DNA from: Melanopsichium pennsylvanicum
Lineage: Eukaryota > Basidiomycota > Ustilaginomycetes > Ustilaginales
Assembly (NCBI GenBank): GCA_900208305.1
Contig: OAPG01000008.1
Coordinates: 682,001-746,000 of the forward strand
Direction: 5' to 3'
DNA length: 64,000 bases
The position numbers and the translations under genes were made by a program. Positions 1 through 13,057 of the stretch are shown here, in pieces (the stretch's first letter is position 1; every line of letters starts with the position of its first letter). The notes beneath the pieces were generated by a model that saw nothing but the letters and a program-made list of their open reading frames with translations, was not told the origin of the DNA and did not search any database.

Positions 1-539
1 ACCCCCAACCAACACCCAAAAACACACACACACACATTCACATACAAAACTCACATTCACACACAAAGGCACCAAAGAGGCGAGGGGAAGTTCAGAGGCA
101 GAGGAGAAATTTCGTAAAAGTTCAACCTTTTGAAATATACCAAACAAACCGCTTTCACAAACAGCCATCACACATGACACGCCAGTTTACAAAATTTGCG
201 CAACTGTGTGCACAGACAATCTAACATACAAAAGGTGTTGGTCTCGCACCGTTTTTCCTCCACACCACAATTTCAAGCTTCGAGACAGCATCACTCACAG
301 TGTTTATTCCTCTTTATCGACGTGGTTTCCATTCACTTCGCCAAATAAGCCTCGTCTCAAGCTCGTGATACCCTCAAGCTCCAGCAGAACAATGCTGCAG
401 CCATGTTGAGGTCAATTCTCACCGTCGTCGTCAGCATCAATTTGTGAAGCGGCCTCTGCGGCACTTTTCTGGCGCATTCGCAACGCCACCGCATTCAACA
501 CGCGTTTCCATCAACGCAGCCGTCACACTTACGGTCAAA
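1..539. other. Intergenic / 5' leader region of the cyclin gene
   Basis: No supportable gene is seen here. There is a short (CA)n tract at about 22-36 and A/C-rich sequence. The in-frame stretch just before 540 still resembles cyclin L (a V-T-L-T-V segment), so the end of this interval may contain upstream coding sequence or a small first exon that I could not place with matching phase. Confidence 0.4.
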
Positions 540-1664
540 ATGCTCTTGAATCCTCTTGCCACACGTCAACAGCTGGAAATCAGCCCCTCAATGACCGATG
601 GCCTTTCTTATGCCCTCGAAATGGAGCTCAGGGCCCTCGGTTGTCACATCATCCAACAAGCTGGTATGCTCTTAAGGTTGCCTCAGAGGACCATGGCCGT
701 CGCTCAAGTCTTCTATCAGCGTTTCTGGTTCACTTCGTCCATGTGCGACTTCTCGGCTGCAGATATAGCCATGGGTGCTCTGCTTCTGTCCACCAAGCTC
801 GAGGAGACACAGATCAGTCTTCGACACATGGTCAATGCTTTTCATTTTGTCCACTTTCACCTCAACAAACACCTTGTTTGTCAACCCGGAGGGACGACAG
901 CGCATCAGATTGACGAAGCGGGCGTATCACGCTCGTCACCGTTAGGCTCCGCATCTCCGCCCTACCATGCTCCCGCATACGACTCTGCTGAGTTGAGTCG
1001 GCTCCGCGATGCCACCGTCGTCTCCGAGATGCAGATTCTCAAGCGGCTCGGTTTCGATGTACAGGTGACCTTACCTTATGCACTCTTGGTCAACTACTTG
1101 CAGGCTCTCGGCCTCACAGACCCCAATCTCAAAGTGACGGTCAAGCTACACAGGACTTGGGATGTGGAACTTGGTGCAGCGCCTACGAAAGACATCTCTC
1201 CTGAGCGCATATCAATTGCTCAGAGCGCCTGGTCATTCCTCAACGACGCGTAGGTCTAGTTTTCAAGCTTATACCACCTAGTTGATGGAGTCGCCGGCAG
1301 AAGCTAACGGTCTCAAAAATTTTGCATCCTCCAATCCCATTCCTCTTTCTTCGGCAGCCTTCAGACCCCTGTGCTGTGCATCTTTGGCCCGCACATCGTA
1401 GCTTGCGCAGCCATTGCGCTTGCTACAGAGATGTGCGTGCCGCAAATACAGTTGCCCGTCATACCTGCGCCATGGTGGCTGCTTTTCGACGCCTCCGAGC
1501 CCGAGATCAAGATGGCAGCTTCACACCTTCTTTGGCGCTATCATCACGAGACATCGCTGAGGGACACAGCCGTACTGTTGGACCGCCACAATCTGCGTGA
1601 CTACGTTCAGGGGTGTCCGGCGAGCCCCAAATCTCTGGCATCCACAAGAGCTGGTGATCTGTGA
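540..1664 (+). CDS. Cyclin L-like cyclin, two exons
   Basis: This is probably a regulatory cyclin of a transcription- or splicing-associated CDK in the nucleus. Exon 1 is 540-1249 and exon 2 is 1358-1664, joined by an intron GTAGGT...GGCAG with phase 2 matching exactly; the product is about 338 aa. The first cyclin fold carries GCHIIQQAGMLLRLPQRTMA and a KLEET helix, typical of cyclin L (IQAAGILLRLPQVAMATGQ in animals). The second fold has SFLNDAL then a PxxIACAAIALA helix across the splice junction and PWWLLFDASEPEI. The Arg/Ser tail of animal cyclin L is absent; the protein stops shortly after the second fold. The start is the first in-frame ATG, but weak homology continues a few residues upstream, so an upstream exon is possible. 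It converges on the gene at 1919-2539. Confidence 0.82.
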
Positions 1665-1918
1665 GCTAGTCGATTGAATTTGACGCAAATTGATTGACGC
1701 TGCAATGAAATGTTGTTGAACTTATACTTCTGCCAATGACAAAGGGAACGAAGAGGCGAACAAGGTCGAAAGAGAAAGCCATGCACTGGTGCAGAAAGAG
1801 AGCTCGAGTCCAACGGGTCTAATGACCCGGCGTGCTGAGTCTGTTGGAGCAGATCGTAAAAACCCATAATGTAGTGATCGGCCTTCTAGGTAGTGTGCCT
1901 CTGTCTTGCTTTATGCTT

Positions 1919-2539
1919 TTACTCGTCCGAAGAGTCTTTGGAAGAAGCGGCGGCCTTGGCCTGAGCCTTCTCCTGTTTAGCGGTGTGGGCGGCAGCGACG
2001 ACCGACTTGGGATCCGAGACGTGGTTGCCATCCTTGGCAGCAGCGACACCGTGCTTGAAGGTGGTGTCGTCGGCAGGAAGCGCGCGCTCACGCTTTACAC
2101 CCTTCTGCTTCTCGTAGGCGTGCTCATCGGGGAGCCTTTGGGATTCCAGGTGCTTGTCACCCTCAGGAGCGTCGTGACGCATCTCGGGACGCTTAACCTC
2201 GACGAAGCCCTCAGGGTGCTCGATGCTGCCGTCTGGCAACTCTACGGGCTCCTTGGGAGTTTGAGGCTCGGACTGCTCTTCCTCGGCGTCAGCCTCTTCC
2301 TCGTCGTGTTTGGAGCCGTGGTGAGCGTGGTCATCCTCTTTGGCACCGGGAGCGGTGAAGTAAACGAACAGACCTCCGAAAGTGAGGACGGATGCGATGG
2401 CCCAAGGGGCGTCTGATTTGGCCGCGACGGGACCAGGTGAGTTGGTAGCGTACTTTCGCACTGAAAGACGAGTAAGCGAAGGACCGGCGGCAGAACGGGC
2501 GAATGGCCTGGCGGAACGAGCGATATATCTGGCGATCAT
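1919..2539 (-). CDS. Small mitochondrial single-pass membrane protein of unknown function
   Basis: A single-exon 206-aa protein beginning at an ATG at 2539. Residues 1-35 are rich in Arg, Ser and Ala with no acidic residue, as in a mitochondrial presequence. A single hydrophobic segment lies at about residues 45-62 (WAIASVLTFGGLFVYFTAP), followed by a His/Asp/Glu-rich stretch and then a charged Lys/Ala-rich, probably disordered, C-terminus. The layout suggests an inner-membrane protein with its hydrophilic domain in the intermembrane space; that is inference. I do not recognise a named family. The antisense strand has a long Leu/Val-rich open frame that is a shadow of this gene. Confidence 0.72.
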   Translation of the reverse strand: MIARYIARSARPFARSAAGPSLTRLSVRKYATNSPGPVAAKSDAPWAIASVLTFGGLFVYFTAPGAKEDDHAHHGSKHDEEEADAEEEQSEPQTPKEPVELPDGSIEHPEGFVEVKRPEMRHDAPEGDKHLESQRLPDEHAYEKQKGVKRERALPADDTTFKHGVAAAKDGNHVSDPKSVVAAAHTAKQEKAQAKAAASSKDSSDE

Positions 2540-4271
2540 GTTGATGGCGTGTGTTTATTTTGACGTGATGGATGATAGATTGATGGTGGGATGGTACAGA
2601 AGACGAGATGTTGGATGAATAGGCTGGACCCATGTTGCGACAACTCTGGTATGGCCATCACCAGCGTCTCAAGTCTTTACGTGCGGGCCGCATCGAGAAT
2701 GGCGGATCTGTCACCCGTCCCATCCATCACGCCACGAAAAGTCAACAGCAGCAGCAGCAGCAGCAGCAACCACCCAAATTCTACAACCGGAACGCATTTT
2801 CCCTTTGATTTTAATTTCTTCCAAATCTGGCCTGTCCTCCTCGCCTCCACCTGAGTGTTTCTGATCGACGATCCGTGCCTCATGAAATATCAGCGGATTC
2901 CATCAGCCTCCTGGATCCATGTATCAATGTATCAATCTCGCTCAATTGATCAAACAGATAGCCAAGATTACTTCGGGCACGAAGTTGAGGCCTGAACCGC
3001 GGACAGAAAGTTTTTGACGTCCATGTAGTGTTCGAAGAGATTTAGTTTGCGGATCTCACACCTTAATGATACGCAAAGGAGCCATGTTGGTTGGAATCAG
3101 CCATGTCGTAATCTTGCGCCGAAGACCACGATGGCTCTAACTTGGTCGATCCGCAATCAGATTGATTTTTAAGCAGCCTCGAAACATGTTAGAGTGCTGA
3201 TATTTGGCCTCCTTCGATCAACGCTCTCTCGCACGTGTCGCCGGGGTTAATCCTGACCGGGAAGAAACGGGCAGCACAGCTACACAAGCACTTGGGCTCT
3301 CAGCTCGCCCTCCTAAACTCAAAACCGACGCTAAATCTTCGTTCAGGTCAGGCATCCATCTTTTTTGGTTGCCCTGATATATGAAGCCTGGTAGAAGCGT
3401 CGCTCGAAGGTACTACCGGTAACATCCTACTCTCTATACATGAGAGAAAGAGAGACAGTTAAAAACATGGACCTGAGGGATTTAAAGATTCCGGGGATTT
3501 CTTTCCAAACGGAGGAGCCTCACGAGAAGATGTGCTGCTCTTCCGGATCCGCACTGACTGAACCAAGCGCAAGAAAAAATCGAAACCATCTTGGCAATGA
3601 GCTGTGGGTGGAATGGAGAGCGATCAGATTCAATTGAACAAGAATTCCTCCCAATTCCCTTACGAAGAAGTTGGAATTAGAACGAACGTGCGACCTATTT
3701 GGATTTGTTTTTGGGCTATTTCGACCGTTGGTGAACATTTTGTAGCTCATAACTACACCACTACATTGTCTCTGTAAATAGGTTTTCGCTCGAAATACAG
3801 TTCTATACAAGTAGCTTTGTATTAACGGAAGAAGGTCTTTCAATTTAGAGGGTTTTTCTTCGCTTCTGTTGGCGCGCCTGTTCTTATTGGACTGATCGGT
3901 GGCCAGCTGGGTTTGGGCACCTCGTCGGTCTCGGGAGACAACTGCCATAGCGCTTCCGGCCACGCCCTTGTTACCTCGGTTTTCCATCTTGGGCGCTTTG
4001 AGCTGAGGGCTGGCTTGAACATTCGATTCAGTGGTTTAAGACTGTGTAGTCAGTCATTTTGGAGTGGACGGACGTGTGGTGGATTAGGGTGAATGCGTTG
4101 AGACACAGACACTCATTGTAGTTCAGTATACGCTCCCAGAGTGTGATCGCAACCATCGAATTCTTCGTGTGTGCGTGCCCAATCAACTCTCTTTCCTTTT
4201 CTCTCTTTCCTTCTCTTTCACACCTTTCCCGTCGTCATCATCCTTCCTATTCAACCCTTTTCGTCGCCATC
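2540..4271. other. Divergent intergenic region upstream of ATP2
   Basis: About 1.7 kb between divergent genes. It has an AGC trinucleotide tract at about 2746-2768 and CT-rich sequence just before ATP2, the usual promoter/leader composition here. Apart from the doubtful minus-strand ORF at 3520-3987, I see no gene. Confidence 0.45.
3520..3987 (-). CDS. Doubtful ORF, unknown product
   Basis: A 155-codon open frame starting with an ATG at 3987 (MENRGNKGVAGSAM). The first 60 residues are basic and polar; the rest looks like untranslated sequence read by chance. An overlapping frame also opens with an ATG at 4022 and is open for 60 codons, so a short spliced gene is possible, but no domain is recognisable. 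It lies head-to-head with ATP2. I keep it only because it is the longest ATG-started frame in this 1.7 kb gap. Confidence 0.18.
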   Translation of the reverse strand: MENRGNKGVAGSAMAVVSRDRRGAQTQLATDQSNKNRRANRSEEKPSKLKDLLPLIQSYLYRTVFRAKTYLQRQCSGVVMSYKMFTNGRNSPKTNPNRSHVRSNSNFFVRELGGILVQLNLIALHSTHSSLPRWFRFFLALGSVSADPEEQHIFS

Positions 4272-6253
<1,982 letters not shown>

Positions 6254-6688
6254 GCGCTCAGTCGACTGGAATCATTTCCTTGTTTTTCCTGGCCAGTGTC
6301 GTGAGCTTTGACCCGGTTCTTACACCAATTGATGTTTCCGGTGTCATATAAAATCCCTGTCCTTCATAAATATAAAGCAATGCCTGAAGTCATCCTAGAA
6401 ATGCTTCTTGATTTGTGCCGTTTGTGTCAAGCATTCCCAAGAGGTTGCCTCGGCAGAGATTTGCGTCGGAGCGCTCTGACTTGAGACTGCGTCCCGCATC
6501 TCAACACCAGAACCATGGCCGACTTCTTGCGGCGTTCCAGCGCACGTCACTCACCTCGCATACAGCTCACATCAAGGTTCTCAAGAATCATCACCCGCCA
6601 TCACATTACGTAGCATCCGTTTCGGATGTATGCTTGGCTTCAACATGATATTGCGATCCATGCATTTTCATTGGACCTGTGAGCACTT
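6254..6688. terminator. Convergent 3' region between ATP2 and RAD1
   Basis: 435 bp between two stop codons facing each other. It presumably holds both polyadenylation regions (AT-rich stretch with ATAAATATAAAG near 6366). No gene is seen. Confidence 0.4.
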
Positions 6689-9600
6689 TCATAGCCCTCG
6701 CTCGATAAATCGTACAAGTTGCCTTGCCGGCTCGACGCCAATCAGCTCGCTCAGATCCTCCTGTGAGAGTTCGCACAGATCTGAAATATCGCGGACCCAA
6801 CTCATGATGTAGCGGAAGTTCTTGGTGTTGACTCCCGGCAAAGCGCGGAGCAAGTCTTGTGGACCCAGATTGAAGGAGTGCTCGCTCGATGACTGCCAGT
6901 CGGCACGTCTGACCACCTCACTGCTGGTGCTGCTACTGCCCTCTGCTTCAAGAAAATCGTCTAGGCCCACCAAGGCCACCCTAGCGGCATCCGGCTCCTC
7001 GAAGTTCTGCTTGAGATCAGCAAAGATGTCCGAGGTGGCATAGGGTGAGCTCGACCAGATGATGCGGAGTCTGGGGAAAGCCGAGGTCAGTAAGACGAGC
7101 TTGGCCTGGATATCGAGGTCCGAGTTAGCGGTTCGTGCGCTTGGCTTTCCATCGCTTGTAGATTTTAGCGAGAAGGACTTGTCTTGATCGAACTCGATCA
7201 ACAGGATGGGGTGCTGGTAGTGAACGCACATCAACTCGCATTGCGTATATAGTCTGCCCGAGCTGAAACTCTGGATCAAGTCTGTCAGACTCTTACGCTC
7301 GACACACATTGTGGGTGTCAAGACGTAGTCGCCCACCTGCAAAGTGCAAGGGATCACTTGGATGTCGGCGGCATGCAGCATGGACGGCAGACTTGACCTG
7401 AATTCGCGCATATCGACGATGATGCGAGGAGGTTCCGCCGTAACTGAGCCCTGCCCACCGGCTACGCGGCTGCTGATGGTGCGCAAAAAGCGCTGATCGG
7501 CATCCTGCGCTATTGGTCTACCATCTGCGGATAAGGGTAGCGCCATCATTGATTTTTCTCGGATGAGTCTTTCGAAAGACTCCTTTTCTCTTCGCAGAGC
7601 GCTAAGATACCTCTGCTCTTCTACAGAATCGGCATATATGAGGAAATAGACTCTGACGCCAACGCCGGGGTTTGTGCTGCGGTACACCTCTACCCTGCGC
7701 ACAAACGCCGGATCTGGATCGTACATGATGACGAAGCGCGGTCGAAGCTCTTGAAGGACTTTGTCGTCCTGGTCGCCGCGATACGAGCGAACCACCACAA
7801 GATTTTCCATGCTCAGCATTCCGAAGAATGCGTCGAATTCGACCTCATCGATCTCATCGAAAATGTGCTCTCCATCCATGGAGGCGTCCATCGTTGTCGA
7901 GCCGTTCTCCTCGCCATTTGTTGCAGATGCGATGCTACCGAGTCAATGGAGAAAGACAAGATTCAAGGGTGTTAGAGATAGCTGCGTCTCTAGAAAAGCT
8001 GCCATTCGATGACGTCCCACTCACAAGTCAGTGACCCGGGCAGCCTCGGCTTGAAAACCTGCCTGTCCAGCTGCGTCAGTGGCACTGCTGAATCTTCCGG
8101 CAGCATATTGTGCGGAAGACCCGCCGCGCTGCCGTCGTCTCTTGTTTGCTGATGACTGCTGGCCCTTTTCATATGCCAACTTTCGCTTCAAGGCTTCATT
8201 GATGGGCCCAGTCTTCGACGGTGCTACCTCTGACTCCTTTGAGGCTGCGCGAGGATCTGGATTGCCCTGCCCTTCCTTTTGTTCGGAATTTAGCTTGCCA
8301 AGACCGCCTTTCCAAAGGAAGTACGATCGCAGCAACTGTTGCATCAATTTAGTACCTGGTGATCCCGAAGGGCATTCGTCCATCGTTGATATGATCTGCC
8401 GCAGCTGCATGCTGGTTCTTTCTGACTCGCACATGATCAAAATCGTGTTTCCTGCTGCCGGGTCTGTGAAAGTGCAAAAATTTGTCAGAATTTGAGCCGA
8501 AGAACACATTGGCTCGCTGTCTGAATTCAAACTTACCAGACGCATCAACACTGAAATGAATCTCTTGCTCGACTTCGTCAAGAACCGCTTGAAGCAGCTG
8601 CCATTTTGGATGTTCCTCGAGCACAGGCTCGACTTCCGGGGGCACGGGCCCTGCGGGACGACGACCTGACTCAGGTCTCTGCCCCGTCTCTGCTTGCCGC
8701 AGAGCTTCCTCGTCGTCCACGTAGTCATGTTCGCCCTCGGAAGTTATCTGCTGTGCTCGTGCTTCGTTCCATATGTACACTCGCCGTTTCGCTTCGTGAA
8801 AGATGACGTTCGCTGCATCCATGAAGAGCCATGCAGACTGGTTTTGACGGGTAGTGCCTTTGGACGTGGTCGTGCTCGAGGCCAAGATGGTCTCGAGGTA
8901 AGTGTTGAAGGTAACGCAGTCATACGTGAGAAGATAGCTAGTCATTGAGAATCAAATGTATAGAAGAAGGATCGGCAAGGTCAGGACTGAATGTGTGCGG
9001 CGCGGTGGGACGGAAAATGCTATGAGCCTACTTCAGCAAGTTGCGGAGGGTCGTAAGATCTCCCACCAGTTGTTTGGTCTTTGCACTGACTCGATGCCAT
9101 ATGGGATCAAGCTGTCTCCGTACCACGACGTCAAATGCCCGAAAGATGGCATGCTCGATGGAAAAGTCGTCCGTCTCGACCTGTAGGATGCATGTGACGT
9201 AAGGACACAATCGAATTGGCGTCAGCATCTAAGAAGCACTTCACTGCACACAACGTTTCTGTGCTTACATTGGCGTTACCACGCTTTAGCTCTGATAGTG
9301 ATGCGTCAAGGCATTCGATGATGGCGGTCTGGATATTGCGCATCGATCGGCTCAGGGGCTGATGAAGCTCGATCACGTCTGCCTTCCGTTGCCCAAGGTC
9401 TTTGCTCGTCTGCTGATGGAATCTAGGCCAGAGCTCCACTTTTCTTATCCGAAGCTGGCTGAGGACGGTCTGAAGCGGGCTGATTCCCATTGTGAAGTGT
9501 TCTGGATTGTCGGAGAAGGCTTTGAGGAAACCTTCCTTGTTCTCTTGACGATAGATCCTTGCAATGAAGGCTTCGACCGAGGTCGGCGTAACCTTCTCAG

Positions 9601-10027
9601 CATGAAGAACAATTAGGCCAGTGATAAGACCTGTAGGAATTCTCTTATTTAGCATGTCCACCACCAAAATACGCGATGTGACGCTCATGATGCCTCCGGA
9701 CAGATACATCTCCGACCTTTGCTTGGCAGGCATCTCGTGGTGGATCGCACGGAGCCCGGGTTTCCGAACACCCAGGGTCGTCAGCTCTTCTCCAATACCA
9801 CTCTCTTCCTCTGAAGTCGCGTTGACAAGGATCACTAGACTGTTCGGAGAATCGTAGATGCGTAGAACCGTGCTGACGATCCTTCGGAGGCCAAGACCTC
9901 TAGCGATGATGACTAATGCATCGCCTTCATCTGGACTATCGTCGTGTCCAGGTATCAGCGAGTTGACAATTTGACCGTGGAATGGGAGTAATCCGGCCCT
10001 CTGAAGTATTTCACTTTGCGAAGCCAT
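6689..10027 (-). CDS. RAD1: XPF/Rad1-type structure-specific DNA repair endonuclease, five exons
   Basis: The catalytic subunit of the XPF-ERCC1 (Rad1-Rad10) nuclease, which cuts 5' of lesions in nucleotide excision repair and trims flaps in recombination. Exons on the minus strand: 10027-9269, 9180-9032, 8937-8537, 8463-8025 and 7934-6689. All introns are GT-AG and all phases agree, giving about 997 aa. The N-terminal degenerate helicase-like half begins with LLPFHGQIVNSLI and includes QLDPIWHRVSAKTKQLVGDL and YLLTYDCVTF across junctions. The nuclease domain has IVDMREFRSSLP (near residue 757), GDYVLTP and the VERKS motif (ERK at about 795-797). A C-terminal helix-hairpin-helix region with LLRALPGVNTKNFRYIM mediates partner binding in the family. 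The start is the first ATG; an upstream in-frame extension has no ATG. Confidence 0.96.
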
Positions 10028-10749
10028 CCTTAGCAGCGACGCAGTGGCCTTCTTGCGTAGAGGTGTTGTGTGTATAATCGTTGTGCTTGGCAACGTTGAT
10101 GTTGCTCAGCTTAATGTGCTCTTGGTAAGGTGGAGGTTCAGGGTCCTGCACGTCACCGAGTTCCGATTTGAAATTTGCGGGGCTCGAGTTGCGCCTGTCT
10201 TGCATCCAGATTTGATGGTCTACGGCCAATTCGAGTGGGACAAAGTCTTGACTTACTTGCCTCATGTGATACTTAGACATTCTAGTAGCTCTAGAGTGGT
10301 TGACATCTGCACTGCCAATGATGCACTCAAAGATGCAGGTTTGCAAGGAAGAAGATCATTGATGCACCAATTATCAGGCCGGCAAGGTGTGACTTGTAAA
10401 ATTAAGCATTGGAATAGCTTCGTGGTGTGTGTAAGCTTTCACAAATTGCCAGTGTCTCTATCAGTATTCTGGAGTCATCAGGTCAAGACTCCTCGGTGGC
10501 AGTACAGCATCTGCAGATATTTTGGCTCTGCAAGCAGCTTCAGCTGCGTCAAAAAATCGCAATGGAGCCCCAACATTTGCACTGTCACCTGCTGTTGCCG
10601 CAGTACTTAACAAATTTCGAAATCGCTCGATCACATGCCAAGACCTCGGTCCAAGAAAACGGAAAGAGAATGTACACGACAATGCTCATGAAATAACGCG
10701 GGTACGTGTGATCGAATTCCCACCGAAGTGCAATTAAATCGTCTGCACT

Positions 10750-10857
10750 GCAAAAGTGGTAACTGAATCTAGATAATGAACTCATTAGTCGATTAGGAGT
10801 CTACTAATTCTGTGAGACATAGAAGAGCTCTGTATCTGTCTGTGATACCACTTTTGC
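10750..10857. repeat. 12-bp inverted repeat pair flanking about 84 bp
   Basis: GCAAAAGTGGTA at 10750-10761 is the exact reverse complement of TACCACTTTTGC at 10846-10857. It may be the ends of a very small non-autonomous element or a hairpin-forming transcript; no target duplication was identified. Confidence 0.45.
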
Positions 10858-12473
10858 CGTAGTTGCAAACGTAATGGATTCAGCCACGAGTGTTATTATA
10901 CTGAGTGGTCGCTCCCGGTGGTTCACTGGGTGGCCGCCGAAGTAGGGTTCAGATTTTTATTGTTCAGATGATATGACTGTGGCGTGAACACCACTTGAAA
11001 GTGATACTGGAGTCCATGTGCCACTGGCGATCCGTTTGGAATAGCTTCTTTGAGCGGCCACCAAAGAAGATAAAAATGGTGGGGCAGGCGGCTTCTCAGT
11101 TGGTCTGCAAAATCATTTTCTACTCTGCTGCTCTTCTGATGCGGATTGAATTCTCCCTGTCAATGCCCTTTGAGATGGCTGTCTGCAGCAGCTTACTACC
11201 TGACAGAAGAAAATACCTGGGCTCGACGTTCAAAAAGTGGCCATCTGGGGTGGCTGCGACGGTGACTGCTCGAACGACGTTCCCTGATTTGTGTTGGAGT
11301 GTACTCAGATTCCTCAGCAGTCTAAATCGCAGCGACCAAGATATTTTTGCTAACTGCAGGGCACAAGCAGTCTTTGTGTTCAGATCTTCTTGCTACACTG
11401 ATGGGCCAATCACGTTTTGGATTTGATTACGTGTCTCAATGGTCTTGCAGCTTTTTTGCAGCATAGATGTAATCATATTAAAAAAAAACCCGGATCGCAT
11501 TTCGAGAATAGCTTCTCGGTTGGCTTCTTACACGAGCCGACTTTAATGGCTGCTGAAATACGATGTGACTTTAGTCAGTAAACGAATGGCAGTCAGCGGG
11601 GCTGCCACTCATATCCTTGAAGAAGGAGAAAGAGCTCACTTGGGGGATGCTAGGATGGCTTAACGCGTCCATGCATCGCTGTCTGCGTGTCCTTCATCAA
11701 TACTACGACATTGCCAGATGAACAAAATATGTTGCAATGTTATTTGTTCAGAGCTTTAAATTTAGCAACTTTCTGGGCATCCACCTTGGCTCATCCTGGA
11801 GCATAGCATTGCAGCGTGTCATGAATCTTTCTGTGAAATGATGCTGAAGGTAGCATGATAGCATTTATCCAATAACCCAATACTTGTGGTGAGTGCTTTT
11901 TGTGTTGGCAAAACTGCATGACACTGCTCTTGTGCCTTTATCTGAGCTAAAATTTTGAAAGGCATCTGCTTTCGTTGTTTCGAAACAACAAACCCCCCTG
12001 TACCGGTTCGCATCTAAATGGTGTAAAAAACCATATCCCACTCGGAATTTGTCGGAGCCACCAGGTCTGCTGCAGTCGGAAACGTAAAAGAAAGCTTCGC
12101 TTTACTATTGCACCATAGGTCTACGTGACCGGGACCGAGTCATTGGCAAATACTAGTAGTATATCGTACACAAAATTATCGACATCCGAACATGTAGATA
12201 TAGTGACAGTATTCATCAATAATTCACGGAATACTTCAGGATATATAATCAGTTGGGAAAGTCGTCACGCTTCGTATAGTCACCGCTGGCAAAGAGCACA
12301 TGATTGTCAAAAAATATGCAGTTGCTCTCACGAAGATCGAGATGGTGATGATCAAGTTTCTACGGCAGCAGAGAAGGTAATACCAGACAGCAACAAGACG
12401 CAGAAGGTAGAAACATGAGAGGGTGGACTTTAGCACCCGTATTACTTCATAGAATTATTGAAAACCCGTCCGG

Positions 12474-12523
12474 GCAGCCACCCCAGGTGGCTTCGTCAAA
12501 TAGCCACCTGAGCGGCCACCCGG
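12474..12523. repeat. GC-rich hairpin and repeat block
   Basis: 12477-12491 is a GCCACC/GGTGGC stem with a 3-nt loop. It is followed at 12502-12523 by related sequence that includes TGAGCGGCCACC, a 12-mer also present at 11051-11062. Part of the dispersed repeat set of the 10-13 kb interval. Confidence 0.5.
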
Positions 12524-12810
12524 GGTGCTAAGTTTGATGGCCTATTTGGAAGTTCCTCATCCATGCTCTTCGATTGGTCTGGCCTATCCAGCGTGGAATT
12601 TTGAAGGCCTGATTCTGATGAACCCGGATGTTGTACTGTGAAGTCGGGGCAATGCATCAGATCCCTCTCAAAGTTCCGCCGAAGGCAACTTTAAAATGCA
12701 AATGATGGTGATTTCACCGTTCCATGCACCCAAGGGACCTATTCGTGGTGGCAAAGCAGCTGAATTACCAGATGCCTCGCAAGAGATGAGGTGGAGGCGA
12801 GGGCGCGACG

Positions 12811-12828
12811 CGTACAGTAAATTTACAG
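12811..12828. promoter_or_regulatory. GTAAATTTAC palindrome copy 1, upstream of DFR1
   Basis: CGTACAGTAAATTTACAG, with the perfect 10-bp palindrome at 12817-12826. The whole 18-mer recurs exactly at 56442-56459. It lies about 230 bp upstream of the DFR1 start. Whether a protein binds it is unknown. Confidence 0.5.
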
Positions 12829-13057
12829 GGAAGGCTTAATTGGCGGTCCAAGCTTTCGCCATTGAGTAGCCGAAGAAGGAGTGTGAGTCCTTCAAGAGTG
12901 AGCAGTGTTGCCAGTGTTGCCGGTATCAGCTGAACTTGCCTTGGAGTCAGGTCAATATTCATCCACCATCTCCTAGCCTCCAACCTCGCCCTCAATCATT
13001 TGAGCAACAGCAAAAGACCCTCCTTGACTTCTCCGAAACCTCGACTGGCACTCAAGC

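Larger units (their letters stand above)
10028..13057. other. 3 kb gene-poor interval with short dispersed repeats
   Basis: No recognisable domain is found in any frame; the longest frames (10044-10610, 10995-11426) lack conserved features and look random. The sequence is less GC-rich than its neighbours. It contains repeated GGTGGC-type motifs: TGAGCGGCCACC occurs at 11051-11062 and again at 12509-12520, and an 18-mer at 11240-11257 matches the reverse complement of 12474-12491 at 17 positions. The right end serves as the DFR1 promoter and holds a GTAAATTTAC palindrome at 12817-12826. Relics of a mobile element are possible but unproven. Confidence 0.5.

Noticed and set aside
1739..1747. A fourth ACAAAGGGA match
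   Set aside because: It lies alone in a convergent 3' region, not a promoter; a single copy is expected by chance.
1832..2416. 194-codon plus-strand frame opposite the mitochondrial protein gene
   Set aside because: Leu/Val/Gly-rich shadow of the Glu/Lys/Asp-rich protein on the other strand, which has presequence and membrane helix.
10995..11426. 143-codon plus-strand frame in the gene-poor interval
   Set aside because: No conserved motif, ordinary random composition and no splice partner; may be chance.
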